Source: Hondaea fermentalgiana
Taxonomy: Eukaryota > Sar > Bigyra > Thraustochytrida > Thraustochytriidae
Reading direction: 5' to 3'
Assembly: GCA_014084085.1 (NCBI GenBank)
Contig: NPFB01000071.1
Span: 139,023 to 203,022 of the forward strand
Length of the DNA stretch: 64,000 nt
Of this stretch, positions 10,273 through 20,419 are shown piece after piece (positions within the stretch are counted from its first letter, which is position 1; every line of letters begins with the position of its first letter). A program made the position numbers and the translations under genes. Under the pieces are notes generated by a model. The model ran no database searches, was not told the origin of the DNA, and was given only the letters and a program-made list of their open reading frames with translations.

Positions 10273-13200
10273 TCAGACCTTGGCAATGGTCACATCGCGC
10301 ACGCCGTTTCCGCCTTCGCGCGTGGTACCATCGCAAGTGTCAGTCTTGAAGTTCACAGAGACGTCGTCGCGCTCACTCGAGGCCACTGCCAACGAGTACT
10401 TGACGATCTCCGGAGATAGTCCAAGCTTCTCGCCCAGACATCGCACATGAGCATCAGAATATGCTACCTTTGCCCGAAGAGGAAGGCTTTCCACCAAAGC
10501 GTTTGACGCACGCTCCAAGAGCTGGCAGCTTGAGTCAAAAGTACTCGGCGGCGAAGGTAATGCGCTCTCGTCAACCACCTTGAGCCACGGGTGCTGCAGC
10601 AAAACGTTTGCGCTTGGTCGATTCGCAGGGTTCACGGCGAGCGTCTTCGACATAAAGTCTCGAAAGCCAGCCGAAAATCGAACCCGGGCAACGGTCGTGA
10701 AACTAGAGCCAGCGCTCGAACACACGCGAGCATACGCCGGCAACGTCACAGTAGCGCCGCCAACGCGTTCCAAAAGCTTCCAGTACAAATCATGGCTGTC
10801 GCCGCCGCCGCCGCCGCCCTGGTTCATACTGGCGCTGCGAGCTGTCGAGCCAACAGCCTTTTCTTGATCCGAGGATGTGTTTTCGTCCCCAAGCGCAACG
10901 GGGTATCGACCGTGAACGAGCGACAAAAGCGTAATGCCAAAGGCCCAAATGTCACTGGCGTGCGAAGCGCGCTCGCCGCGCAAACGTTCTGGACTCATGT
11001 ACTTGAGCGTGCCTGCGACCTTGGTGCTTTCCTTGCGCTCATACGAAGACAGACTCTGGCACAAACCAAAATCGGCCAAAGTGGCGCGGCCTTCGCGGGA
11101 CACCAAGACATTGGCTGGCTTCACGTCCAAATGCAAAAGGCCCAACTCGTCGAGGACGGCAAGCGCAGAAAGGATATCCTTGGCCACTTGCGCCAAGAGC
11201 ACCTCATTACAGATACCGTAAATGTCCACAGCGCCTGTATCTCCCTGATCAGAATGCTCGCTCCCCATGGACTGGGCCGAAAGCGTCTTTTCCAGCGCAG
11301 AGACGGCCCGCTGCGCGACCGATGACGAAAGCACAGTCCGCAACTTGAAGGCGACCTCGTCCGAGTCACCGTGCAATGGCCGAGCCTCCTGTAAATCGTC
11401 GAGAACGTCTTGAAGAGATCCACCAGACTCAAACGCCATGACAACACCAATCCGCTGCGCGTCTTGGTCCAGAAAAGCATTGTGCATTTGCACCACGCGA
11501 TCACTTGCGACGTCGTCTTTGTGTGTCTCTGCATACTTTCGGACGAGGTCCAAAGCGCGCACCTCGCGCGTCGCCAAGGACGCATTCAAGAGCGCGATCT
11601 CCTTGACCGCTACCAAATGAAGGTTGCGCTTGTCAAGACAAATGTACACGGTTCCGCTCACGCCCGTACCAAGGACGCCGAGACGGACGAGATTCCCCTT
11701 GGTGGGCACATCGACGGGGACCAGATCGCTGTTATCCAGATCAAATTCGTGTTCACCCTCGGACGACGGCGGTGGCAAAACCACATAGGCCTCGGTGCTA
11801 AAGTGAATTCCATCCAACACCATAAAGTCCTTGCTAGAGCGAAGCTGAATTGCAGCATCCTTATCGGCCGCCTCTATCGCCTCATCGCCGCACCCCGCAG
11901 TCACGTCGATGGCCATCCGGCGCGGTGATGGAATGCCGTCGCTTGTATAAGCATCGCCGTCGGCATCTTGCGGCGAAAACAGCCCTTGCCGTCCCAACCT
12001 TTCGCCATTGCCCAGCCTTCCATTCTGCGACGGCGAAGGCAAAGCATCGTATTGGCCATTTCTTGATCTAGCCCGAAGCGCGCCGCGGTCGTCATCATTG
12101 CCGTCGCCCTTGTCGCTTGAGTCGCTTGAGTCGGCTCGAGGCGTGTCATACAAAAAGGAATTCGTCTGCTCTGGGGTCATGGTGTAGCTTGTCTTGGAGA
12201 CGGCTGACGCATGCGAATTGAGATCGTGCGCGTACTGCGACGGCACGAAGCCTGCTGCGCGGGGCGAGTCAGAACTGTACGTATCGTGTCGCCACGACGT
12301 ACGTCCGCCAGGCGTGCACTGCGCTTCAAGGTCCGCATCAGCGTATGATCCTGGAGTCGTGGGCGAAGCGAGAGGCGCTGTGCGGTGGTAAAAGTTGCGA
12401 CGCAACTTGACGCGCATCTCATCCTCGCGATCGGGATACTGACTCAAGTGAACTGCGTCGTAGAGAGCAAATCCAACCAGACTTGCCAGCTCAAAAGCGA
12501 TGATGGCCCAGAGCGCTCCTCCGTAGCGCCGTTTTTCCGAATCAGACGAGTTGGACGAGGTCCACAACATGGCCCCAATGTAGATTGAAATGAGGTTTGC
12601 CTGCGAGAGAGAAGCAAAAGCTGCGTCGAAACGATTCCGATACGGCTGAATGAACTGAAAGAGAAAGACGGACAAAATGGTGCACACCAAAGCGTAGGCG
12701 ATTTGCACAAAACCTTGATCATATGCGTTTTCCGACGACGAACCGTCATCATCCATTACTGCCGTCGGCCCTGGGCGCAAGGCGACCACGCCAGCAATGA
12801 GCACCAGCTTTCGTCCAAAGTCAAAACCCTCGAACCACGACGCACGGTTCGTGTAAGGGCTATGAAGAAAGTCGAGCCAGCGTACTTTTTCGCGTTCAGC
12901 TGGGCCCCAGTTGCCCTTGCGCAACAGTGCAATGTTGCTGCGCAGAGGAATGAGAAACGCCAGCAGGCCACCAAAGACGAAAAAGATCAAGACAAGGCAC
13001 GAGTACACGCGCCAGCCCTCGTACGCAGAGCCTTCGCAGTATGTTGAGTAGCTGATGCGCAAAATGAGCACACCTTCCACATCTGCACACATAAAGGTGG
13101 CCAGCGAGGACCACAACGCAAAAGGTACCGCCCCAAATAGCGTGAAGAAGAACCACGAGTACAGCTTGTCGCGCATGTCGACAAAGTCAGGCGCTGGCAA

Positions 13201-16200
13201 AAGACGACGTGCAATGAGACCAGCAACAACAATCCCGCTCACCCACAGCATGGCAGGAGCTGAGTGAAAGACCATCCAAACGTAGTACGTTGCTTCCACG
13301 AGGCACGAGGCGTTAATGGTGTTGCCCAAGCGCAAATGACTCGTCATCGGCATGTCGTCAACGGGGAAAAAGATCGCGACGCAGAGGTATATGTGAAAGA
13401 AGCCGAGAGCAATGCGTGCTTTGACAGCACCACAATGCCAAAGAATCTTCCACGAACTTTGCATACGCTTCATGAGTGAGTGATAAGAGCTCCGCGGGCG
13501 GATGCGTGATGTTTGCTGGTTCCCTTCGCCGTCTACGTCGCTTTCGCTGCGTGCGGCATGGCCTCTCGAAGCATTCGACTTGCAATATCGGGAGGCAACG
13601 TAGGCTAGAGGCAGCGCACCGAGGATTGCGAAAATAACAGCCACGATGCACAGCACGGCGAGTTGTTGACGCTTACGGCTTTCCGTGCAAGTAAGGCAAA
13701 CCTCCTTGCCTTTAACCTGTTCGAATCCATATCCTTGTTTGCACCGCGAGCACAGAAAGCCTTCGTGTTTCGCAGCACAAAATTGCCGATCGTCTTCGTG
13801 CGAAGGCGTGCAAAATTCATTGGGGCACACGTACACGTTGACACTTTTTCTACTTGCGCGCCAGTACCCGTCCAAGAGCTCCATGTTTCCTCGGGTTGTG
13901 CCGGGAAGCGAGCAGTTCATGACGCTCGAGCACGGAGAAACATCCACTGGGCCCGTGCAGTCCGTGGCATTGCGTTCAATACAGTCCTGAATGTACGAGG
14001 GCATTGCAATGTTGCAATCAGACGAGTTCACGGCCCCTTCCGTAGGTGACATGGTTCCCGTTGGGCACAGTGCGCATACCAGAAGCTGAGCCGTGCTGTA
14101 CGTGTCGCGAGGGCAGACTTCGCACTGCGAGCGGCCCGTGGTCTCGTTCACGGCTTGCACGACGCCCAGACCTGCAGGGCAGGCGCGCAGACTGAGATAG
14201 GCACCAATGTTGCTCGAATAAATTTCTCGCACGACCCCAGACCGATTCTCGGCGATGCGGGCCTCGTACACGGCGGCATTCGAACCCTTGAGAAGATAGT
14301 ACTTGAGGTCAACAGATCCGGAGCTCGGCAATGCCTCGTGATAGAGTGCCTCACCTGTGTACATGTCGACGAGCTCCCAGTAGGCGTTGTCAAGTGCAGT
14401 TGCCGTGCCCGTGTTCTCGAGGAGCGTGCGGCGACGATTTGCGCTCACAAGATCCGGGAAGCTGAGGATTAGACTTGAGTCTGAATCGGTCTCGAGCGTC
14501 ACGCCTGAAGGACGAAAGCCTTGCACTGACTGTGCGGCAATGTCATCATAAACTTTGACAATGGAGGAATCCACGGGGGTAAGAATGGAAAAGGCTGTGA
14601 CGGAAAAAGTTGCCTCATTGATCGCAGAGGCCGAATCGAGCGGCACAACGCTGGAGTAATTGGTCTTTCCGCTCCTCATTCGAACTGCGAAGCAGCAATC
14701 CCCGAAATATTCTGCGGTTTCCACCAGCACCATAAAGCCGAACTCATCTTCGTTCCACGGTGAGGAACCTGTCGACTCTACGTAAGCCAAGAGGTCGCTG
14801 CACCCAGAACATGAAGCAAAGTCGTCGTTCCACTTTGCCTTGGCGCTCGAGCTGCGCGAGGATGGCACATTTAGCGAATTAATGGCATCTTCAGAAACGG
14901 ACCAATCCAGGGTAATGTCAGAGGCACCAAAGTCAATTGAGTCGATTGTGGCAAAGGCCCCAGTTTCATCGCAAGGAGATCCTGCAATTTCCACGACAGG
15001 CAGTTCGAGGACCGTTGGACTCGTTGCTCGAGTATTTCTGCAAATCCAGGAGCTATCAATGTCGTCACTGCCATGTTGGGCGTTGAGGACCTCCCAGGCT
15101 GCGTTCATGAGCGAGCATGTGCACGTCATGTTATTCCCCGTAAAGTCGAAGCGCTGCCCGGCGACGACTGCGTCAGTCCACAAGTCCCACAGCCCCCCCA
15201 GCAGACCAATCGTGGTGTTGCTATCGTCGCCACTTTCACCTCCCTCGCTCGCATACAGCGCGTCTGTGTCGGGAATCAGCGCATCCGCAAGGACCATGTC
15301 GGTGACGAGATTATTCGAAATGTCCACCGCGAGACTTATGCTCGAGATTGGGAACGTGTACGAGCCCGAGATTCGATTGGCGCTAAAGTTGGCCATGAAG
15401 AGTTGCGTTGAGATGACCTCCGGGACAGGACCTTGGAGGTCATTTTGGCTCACATCCAGCGCCAAAAGTCCGGGAAGCTCCACGAGGCTCTCCGGCACGC
15501 TCCCGGAAAGTACGCAGTTAGAGAGCTGGAGAAACTGCAAATTTTGCGTGGCATTCGGCGCTGCGAGAAGGGAATTGACCACATTCTCCAAAAGGAGGGC
15601 GCCGTCTCCAGCATCGTCGGCATCGTCAAGATTGGTCTTCCCCTTGATACTGAGTGCCGTAATGCTCTCGGGGAGCGCAGACGCAAGAGTGACAATCGAA
15701 CCGCGAAGGCCGTCTCCCTCGAGCTGTATAACTTCGAGAGAGGTCATGTTTGCGAGACCGAGCGACGTGATTTGCAGCGTAGATGATTCGGGAACGCGCA
15801 CTGTCAAGTCGGCGAGGCTCGTGAGGCTGCTCAGATCTGGTGACGCCTCTGCGAGGTCGATGTCGACAATTCGCAGGGAGGCGAGGTTTGTGGAGAGACT
15901 AACGAGGTACTCGAGATCAAGCTCGAGGCCTTCGGCACGCTCTATGTCCAGCACAAGAAGGTTGTCCATGCCAAGCAAGCCCACAGCTTTGCGGACCTGC
16001 GCGATTTCGGAGAGTCCGCCGACGCCGAGGAGCTGCAAGACCAGTAATTTTGCGAGCCTCTTGTTGCACGTATCTTGGTCAAGGCTGTCGTCTACCGATG
16101 CAGAATTGCTCTGGATTCGCATGATGCGTATGGCGCTTTCGTCCACGTAAGAGGAGCCGAGGCTGCCCTCAAGCAGGTCGCAAAATGACGGCGTGCCCTC

Positions 16201-16482
16201 TGTGTAGAATTGAATGCCGAGATAAACACCATCAAAGATGCTTGCGTCGGTCATTTCTTCAAAGCATGCGTCGATGGCGTCTGACAGCGCATGCTCGCAG
16301 ACACTTGCACCGCTGACGCAACGATCTTCGCAAACGACGGTATACTCGCTGTCAAACTCTGTGTCGGATCGAATTGTGCACGACCACGGACCGTTTGCTG
16401 CATACGTTGCGACGGCGGTGGTCTCGGTGATGGCGAGGGCCATCAACAGGACGATACGCGCGAGTGTTGCTGAGGTGGCCAT
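10273..16482 (-). CDS. Large LRR / Cys-rich / multi-TM receptor with C-terminal Ser/Thr protein kinase
   Basis: A single 2069-codon exon. The start at 16482 gives a classic signal peptide (MATSATLARIVLLMALAITE); an upstream extension has no support. Residues about 90-480 contain leucine-rich repeats (LVELPGLLALDVSQNDLQGP type). At about 830-930 come Cys-rich motifs (CPRDTYSTAQLLVCALCPTG and FCAAKHEGFLCSRCKQGYG) like those of ephrin/TNFR-type ectodomains. About seven or eight hydrophobic spans follow (~944-1350). After a Ser-rich linker, the kinase domain occupies ~1600-1965: glycine loop GTGVSGTVY, VAVKE lysine (~1624), HLDVKPANVL catalytic loop, DFG (~1801) and SPERL. It has Leu in place of Arg in the HRD motif. 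Predicted plasma-membrane sensor with a cytosolic kinase. The substrate and ligand are unknown. The kinase looks STE/MAP2K-like by eye only. Confidence 0.88.
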   Translation of the reverse strand: MATSATLARIVLLMALAITETTAVATYAANGPWSCTIRSDTEFDSEYTVVCEDRCVSGASVCEHALSDAIDACFEEMTDASIFDGVYLGIQFYTEGTPSFCDLLEGSLGSSYVDESAIRIMRIQSNSASVDDSLDQDTCNKRLAKLLVLQLLGVGGLSEIAQVRKAVGLLGMDNLLVLDIERAEGLELDLEYLVSLSTNLASLRIVDIDLAEASPDLSSLTSLADLTVRVPESSTLQITSLGLANMTSLEVIQLEGDGLRGSIVTLASALPESITALSIKGKTNLDDADDAGDGALLLENVVNSLLAAPNATQNLQFLQLSNCVLSGSVPESLVELPGLLALDVSQNDLQGPVPEVISTQLFMANFSANRISGSYTFPISSISLAVDISNNLVTDMVLADALIPDTDALYASEGGESGDDSNTTIGLLGGLWDLWTDAVVAGQRFDFTGNNMTCTCSLMNAAWEVLNAQHGSDDIDSSWICRNTRATSPTVLELPVVEIAGSPCDETGAFATIDSIDFGASDITLDWSVSEDAINSLNVPSSRSSSAKAKWNDDFASCSGCSDLLAYVESTGSSPWNEDEFGFMVLVETAEYFGDCCFAVRMRSGKTNYSSVVPLDSASAINEATFSVTAFSILTPVDSSIVKVYDDIAAQSVQGFRPSGVTLETDSDSSLILSFPDLVSANRRRTLLENTGTATALDNAYWELVDMYTGEALYHEALPSSGSVDLKYYLLKGSNAAVYEARIAENRSGVVREIYSSNIGAYLSLRACPAGLGVVQAVNETTGRSQCEVCPRDTYSTAQLLVCALCPTGTMSPTEGAVNSSDCNIAMPSYIQDCIERNATDCTGPVDVSPCSSVMNCSLPGTTRGNMELLDGYWRASRKSVNVYVCPNEFCTPSHEDDRQFCAAKHEGFLCSRCKQGYGFEQVKGKEVCLTCTESRKRQQLAVLCIVAVIFAILGALPLAYVASRYCKSNASRGHAARSESDVDGEGNQQTSRIRPRSSYHSLMKRMQSSWKILWHCGAVKARIALGFFHIYLCVAIFFPVDDMPMTSHLRLGNTINASCLVEATYYVWMVFHSAPAMLWVSGIVVAGLIARRLLPAPDFVDMRDKLYSWFFFTLFGAVPFALWSSLATFMCADVEGVLILRISYSTYCEGSAYEGWRVYSCLVLIFFVFGGLLAFLIPLRSNIALLRKGNWGPAEREKVRWLDFLHSPYTNRASWFEGFDFGRKLVLIAGVVALRPGPTAVMDDDGSSSENAYDQGFVQIAYALVCTILSVFLFQFIQPYRNRFDAAFASLSQANLISIYIGAMLWTSSNSSDSEKRRYGGALWAIIAFELASLVGFALYDAVHLSQYPDREDEMRVKLRRNFYHRTAPLASPTTPGSYADADLEAQCTPGGRTSWRHDTYSSDSPRAAGFVPSQYAHDLNSHASAVSKTSYTMTPEQTNSFLYDTPRADSSDSSDKGDGNDDDRGALRARSRNGQYDALPSPSQNGRLGNGERLGRQGLFSPQDADGDAYTSDGIPSPRRMAIDVTAGCGDEAIEAADKDAAIQLRSSKDFMVLDGIHFSTEAYVVLPPPSSEGEHEFDLDNSDLVPVDVPTKGNLVRLGVLGTGVSGTVYICLDKRNLHLVAVKEIALLNASLATREVRALDLVRKYAETHKDDVASDRVVQMHNAFLDQDAQRIGVVMAFESGGSLQDVLDDLQEARPLHGDSDEVAFKLRTVLSSSVAQRAVSALEKTLSAQSMGSEHSDQGDTGAVDIYGICNEVLLAQVAKDILSALAVLDELGLLHLDVKPANVLVSREGRATLADFGLCQSLSSYERKESTKVAGTLKYMSPERLRGERASHASDIWAFGITLLSLVHGRYPVALGDENTSSDQEKAVGSTARSASMNQGGGGGGDSHDLYWKLLERVGGATVTLPAYARVCSSAGSSFTTVARVRFSAGFRDFMSKTLAVNPANRPSANVLLQHPWLKVVDESALPSPPSTFDSSCQLLERASNALVESLPLRAKVAYSDAHVRCLGEKLGLSPEIVKYSLAVASSERDDVSVNFKTDTCDGTTREGGNGVRDVTIAKV

Positions 16483-17147
16483 GGTCTGACAGCGAGAGCG
16501 ATACGAGCGCGGTCTCTCGAGCGGCAGGCAGCGCAGCACGGTCTCAGCTGCTGTTGCACTCGTGGCTGAGGCTGCTCCTCTGCAAGTAAGCAGCACAGTC
16601 GCCGCCGGCGCTCGCCGAGGCCTGCGCTCCGCTCCTCGCCTCGCTACTCCAGGGGCCGCAGTTGCGCCCCGGGTTGGAGCGGGTTCGGGGCGGCAAGGAG
16701 GCACACAGCAAGTGCGTGCAGGGTCTGGAGCTCGCACGTCCGAAAGGGGAAAAAGGGAGGGAGAGGGAGCCCTGGGTCAGGCTGCGCTGCACTGCGCTGC
16801 ACTGCGCTGCACTGGGCTACCAGCAGCGGGCGTTGGCGTCGCGGTCTCCAAGACTCGCGCGACCTCGGCGTCCGCTCTCGCTTGCTCGCTCGCTCGCTCA
16901 CCCGCGGGGCGGCGGCGGCGGCAGCGGCGGCGGAGCAGAGCAGACACAGGGGCCTGCGCCAGCACGCGGTTTTCCCGCGCCCGCGTCAGCGTCTGCAGGG
17001 TTCGCCGGGCTGGCCGGCCGAGTGCGCAGCGAGCTCGGCAAGATGGCGCCACGCGCCTCCCGCCCGAGCTCGGCTTCCCGGCACCGGGACCGCGCCAATC
17101 CTCGCGCCAGTTTCCGCGCGGGGGCCGGGGCGCGGGCGGGCGGGCGG

Positions 17148-17247
17148 NNNNNNNNNNNNNNNNNNNNNNNNNNNNNNNNNNNNNNNNNNNNNNNNNNNNN
17201 NNNNNNNNNNNNNNNNNNNNNNNNNNNNNNNNNNNNNNNNNNNNNNN
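17148..17247. other. Assembly gap, exactly 100 N
   Basis: One hundred consecutive N bases, the conventional length for a gap of unknown size. The flanks are extreme GC (GGGCGGGCGGGCGG on the left), so the missing sequence is probably a GC-rich repeat. Confidence 1.
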
Positions 17248-17390
17248 GGGCGAAGTGGGGCTCGCGCGCGACGGGCGCTGCGCCGGCAGCGGCCTCTCTC
17301 GCGCGGCGCGCGGTGGCTGAGGTTTCAAAACCAAAAAGACTCTGCTGCTGTGCCGGCTGGCTGGTTCAGGGAGGAATTTTACGGCAACAT

Positions 17391-17480
17391 GGCAAGTCGG
17401 CCCGCACAGTCGGGAATCCGGAAAAGCCCCGCTTCGCGCCGGCCATTCTCCACTTGCGCCCCGCGTATTCTTCACTTGCC
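17391..17480. promoter_or_regulatory. GCAAGT/ACTTGC motif cluster
   Basis: GGCAAGTCGG at 17391, CACTTGCGCC at 17451 and CACTTGCC at 17473, the same core as the clusters at 6898-6972 and 36035-36087. It lies about 730-810 bp upstream of the gene starting at 18207. Regulatory role is inferred from recurrence. Confidence 0.4.
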
Positions 17481-18206
17481 ACGGTTGCTGTGCCCCGCTT
17501 GCCAACGCTTTCATTTCATTTTCCCCAGTCAAGAAGAGTAGTAGAGCCTTTCGGGCTTGTGCGAAGTCGACCCAAGGACGACTTATTACTACTCCGGGCA
17601 TGTGGCAAGCTTCAGAAAAAGCAAGCAAGCAAGCAAGCAAGCATGCGAGCGGCTGCGAATCAACGAGCAAACCGTAGCTGCCCGAAGCAAGCCTCGCATC
17701 TTCAGACGCGTGCTGAGCCACGCTGCACTGCATGATCGTCATCGACCACCCATGACTCTTCCCTAAATTTTTTTATGATTGATATTTTTTTTCAGCGTTC
17801 GCGGAGCCGTTGACGTAACCGCACGTGATCGTCGGTTATGCGTTACGAGGGAGGCGTTCCATGTCGTATGTGGCAGGCTGTGTGCCGTGTATAAACAAAG
17901 CAGTGATGTGGCGAGAATCGGTAGTAGTATAGTCTCCAAGAGGAGGAAAGAGGAAATAGAGTTCCTATGAATGCGAGGCGCTGCGCTGCGCTCGTCGCGA
18001 ACGCGCGGCAAACGCGAAGCTCGCGGACGGCGAGAGCACCGCGACGAGGCCCGAGCGAGGACGGGAGCAAGGGACGCCCTCCGGGGGAAGAGCTTGCGCG
18101 CGTACGCTCGAGCACTCGGGACAGACGGCGCGCGGCGACCCGCGAGCCCAAGGGGCGCAGCGAGGCTCTGGGCGAGCGGCGAGCGTGAACAAGGCGCCGC
18201 GTCACG

Positions 18207-18884
18207 ATGCTGTACCCGAAGCGATTCTTGGCGTGGAGTTTTGCCAAGACGATCACGCAGCTGACGATTGCCTTCCTGTCCATCTCGTTCATCGTCAAGA
18301 GCGGATTCTTCATCCCGGGATACTACGATGGGACAGTGTGGTCGAAACAGAGCATCGCATGGCTCTACCTGGCGCAGGGTCTTTTCGAGGTCGTCGATCT
18401 TGGCACCGAGCTTTGGATGTTGCGCAGAGATAGCTCCAAGGACCATCTGCCGTGGGATTCAATCATTCACCACAGCGTGAGCGCCGCATATGCGCTTTAC
18501 ATTTTCGGTTGGGCCGAAGAACTCGACGCGGCATTTCTTGGGCTCGCCGTTGCGGCCCTCTCTTGCCAAGTCATCGGGCCTCTTTACACCCTGCACCGGT
18601 GGCGCTTCAAGCACCGTCACCTTGCGCTCTCGATTCTCATCACACAGCTCGGTTACCGGACTCCTCTGGCCGTGGTATCGGTAATTCGCGCCATCCAGTA
18701 CTACAAGGTTGCCCCGTGGCCACATCTTGTCATCATGCTCTGCCTCTCATACCTGGACTACAAGTGGCTCAACTGGGCCATCAGTCTCTACAAGCGCAGG
18801 CGAAGGGAAAAGTATGGCTTTCGGGTCGTCTCTGGCAAGGCTCAGGCTTCGGCCGAGGCGGGCGAGACGCGCAAGACACAATGA
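18207..18884 (+). CDS. Probable TLC-domain multi-pass membrane protein
   Basis: 225 residues, single exon, ATG in CACGATGC context. Hydrophobic spans lie near residues 10-30, 50-65, 92-105, 107-128, 135-155 and 165-185. The segment DSIIHHSVSAAYALYIFGWA carries a His-His pair (H88, H89) at the start of a membrane helix. That arrangement is typical of the TLC (TRAM-LAG1-CLN8) fold found in ceramide synthases and TLCD/TMEM56-like lipid proteins. The overall length suits a bare TLC domain without the homeobox-like part of ceramide synthase. Function in the ER or Golgi membrane, probably with lipids, is inference. The C-terminal tail is basic and then hydrophilic. A TATAAA lies about 310 bp upstream. 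Confidence 0.6.
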   Translation: MLYPKRFLAWSFAKTITQLTIAFLSISFIVKSGFFIPGYYDGTVWSKQSIAWLYLAQGLFEVVDLGTELWMLRRDSSKDHLPWDSIIHHSVSAAYALYIFGWAEELDAAFLGLAVAALSCQVIGPLYTLHRWRFKHRHLALSILITQLGYRTPLAVVSVIRAIQYYKVAPWPHLVIMLCLSYLDYKWLNWAISLYKRRRREKYGFRVVSGKAQASAEAGETRKTQ

Positions 18885-19109
18885 TCAAGAGAAAACGGGT
18901 GCATCAGGGGTTCTGGCAGCGACAATCCTGACTATCTCATGTGCAGAACCTCGACCTTGTCTCTCCTTTCCATATTTCAGTTTCCATGTATCTTCTGACC
19001 GATCCGCGCCCTGCATTGCCAAGACCTCTTGTTTGTTTGCTTGCTTGCTTTCTTGCAGGCTTGCATTCTTTGACGAGATGCTCACCATCTTTGTCTTCTT
19101 TTCTTCTTC

Positions 19110-19140
<31 letters not shown>

Positions 19141-19393
19141 AACAAGCAGGTCCAGCATATGTGCTTGGCACGCGGCTTCAACAAAGTAGCGTAAGTAGTA
19201 AGTTTCCGTTTTTGGCCTATCATCTTTTGACTTTTGTTGATCTGATCGCGCCTCGTTCTTTCATTTTATAACAACATTGATGGCGAGAGGCCGGCAACGA
19301 GTCTATTGTTGTTGTTGTTGTTGTTGTTGTTATGGCGATTGTAATTGTTGTTTCTTTCGTTCTTCACCCAAACGCAATTATGGGTCGCTCGTC
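18885..19393. repeat. Convergent 3' flank with CT and TTG microsatellites
   Basis: An almost pure CT dinucleotide run at about 19111-19140 and a TTG trinucleotide run at about 19306-19331, in the shared 3' flank of two convergent genes. No coding sequence is supported. Confidence 0.85.
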
Positions 19394-20419
19394 TCAATCC
19401 GTCTCATTCGCGCGATGCAGAGCATGAATCAAAGCGCGGTTTTCGTCCTTGAGCTGCGCGATGTCTGCGCGCAGCCGCGCAATGAGCGCAGCGCTATTCT
19501 CGTTGCTCCCTGCACTCCCAGTGCCATTGGTCTCCGACACCACTTCGATGTCAGATTCCAGAGGAGTGGTCTGAGCTGCTCCGCTCACGTGAGATGGAGG
19601 AGGAGGAGGTGGTGGAGGCGGTGGCGGGGCCTGTGTTGGTGTCGGCGCAAGCCTCTTGGTTGTCGACCCCATAGCGACGGACTCAGCAGCAGCGTCGCCT
19701 CCTGCGCTTGCACGACCACGCTTGAGACTATGGAACTTTTGCAGGATTTCGCTGTCTGACTTAAAGAGTGGGCTTTCGCCATTGCGTGCAACAATCTTGT
19801 CGGACATGAACTCAGAAAGGGTATTGGGGCTTTGTGCGCTGATACGACTGCGAAGGCTTTGCAACGTCTTATTCATGCTCTCGACGTATTCCATCTTTTC
19901 CGAGATAAATTCGGCGTAGCGAGTGGCGTTTGCGTTTTTGGATTTACTCGCGACGTGAATAACACTCGATCGCACCTTGTACTCCGTCGTTTGGCCATTG
20001 TTCTTGACGTTGAAAACGAACTCGGCGACAAACATGTTTGACTTGCACTCAGGCAGGTGGACCTTCATGCACACCGATTCTGCAACGACGAGAATGAGCT
20101 TTACATACTCCTCAGGCTCGCTATTGAAGCGATGAATCGCTTCTTCCACATTAAAGGCATCCGAACGGTCAAAGATGGCGCCCGTAGAAGAGACCTGCAA
20201 TACGCGAATACTCGTCATGGACCACTGCATACCATCTCCGAGTAAGTTGTTGTTGGGAGACCCGTCTGCAGGCGGAGGCGGCGGGACAAAGGCTACCACA
20301 AAGTGCATCGTTCGCCCGTGAGAACCGACGTTCATGAAGGCCTTGTGTGACTGGTGCAGAATTTGGACTCTCGCGTACGAGTCGGAGTCTCCTGCTTCTA
20401 CCTGCGCCATTGGGTTCAT
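19394..20419 (-). CDS. Unrecognised protein with beta-rich N-terminal domain, poly-Pro and C-terminal coiled coil
   Basis: From the first ATG (20419) the product has 341 residues. The frame is open a further ~110 bases upstream and there encodes a Cys-containing segment (KVSCTACGTTCVF). A good 3' splice site (pyrimidine run then CAG near 20529) also lies upstream, so a 5' exon may be missing. Residues about 1-165 look like a folded beta-rich domain (VQILHQSHKAFMNVGSHGRT, MHFVVAFVPPPPP, EYVKLILVVAESVCMKV). Next come a helical stretch, a run of 11 prolines, and a terminal leucine-heptad coiled coil (LIARLRADIAQLKDENRALI). I do not recognise the family. Poly-Pro plus coiled coil would suit an oligomeric adaptor, which is speculation. 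Confidence 0.65.
   Translation of the reverse strand: MNPMAQVEAGDSDSYARVQILHQSHKAFMNVGSHGRTMHFVVAFVPPPPPADGSPNNNLLGDGMQWSMTSIRVLQVSSTGAIFDRSDAFNVEEAIHRFNSEPEEYVKLILVVAESVCMKVHLPECKSNMFVAEFVFNVKNNGQTTEYKVRSSVIHVASKSKNANATRYAEFISEKMEYVESMNKTLQSLRSRISAQSPNTLSEFMSDKIVARNGESPLFKSDSEILQKFHSLKRGRASAGGDAAAESVAMGSTTKRLAPTPTQAPPPPPPPPPPPSHVSGAAQTTPLESDIEVVSETNGTGSAGSNENSAALIARLRADIAQLKDENRALIHALHRANETD

Larger units (their letters stand above)
16483..18206. other. GC-rich divergent intergenic region with an assembly gap
   Basis: Lies between the receptor kinase and the TLC-like gene. It holds CTCG and GCAA tetranucleotide arrays (about 16876-16901 and 17618-17645), three copies of a CTGCACTGCG unit near 16790-16815, the 100-N gap, and a TATAAA at 17890-17895. 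No coding sequence is supported; long frames here arise from GC content and from reading through the gap. Confidence 0.6.

Noticed and set aside
16562..17742. Long ORFs crossing the N gap on both strands
   Set aside because: Extreme GC and unknown bases leave frames open; no ATG-led, family-like sequence.
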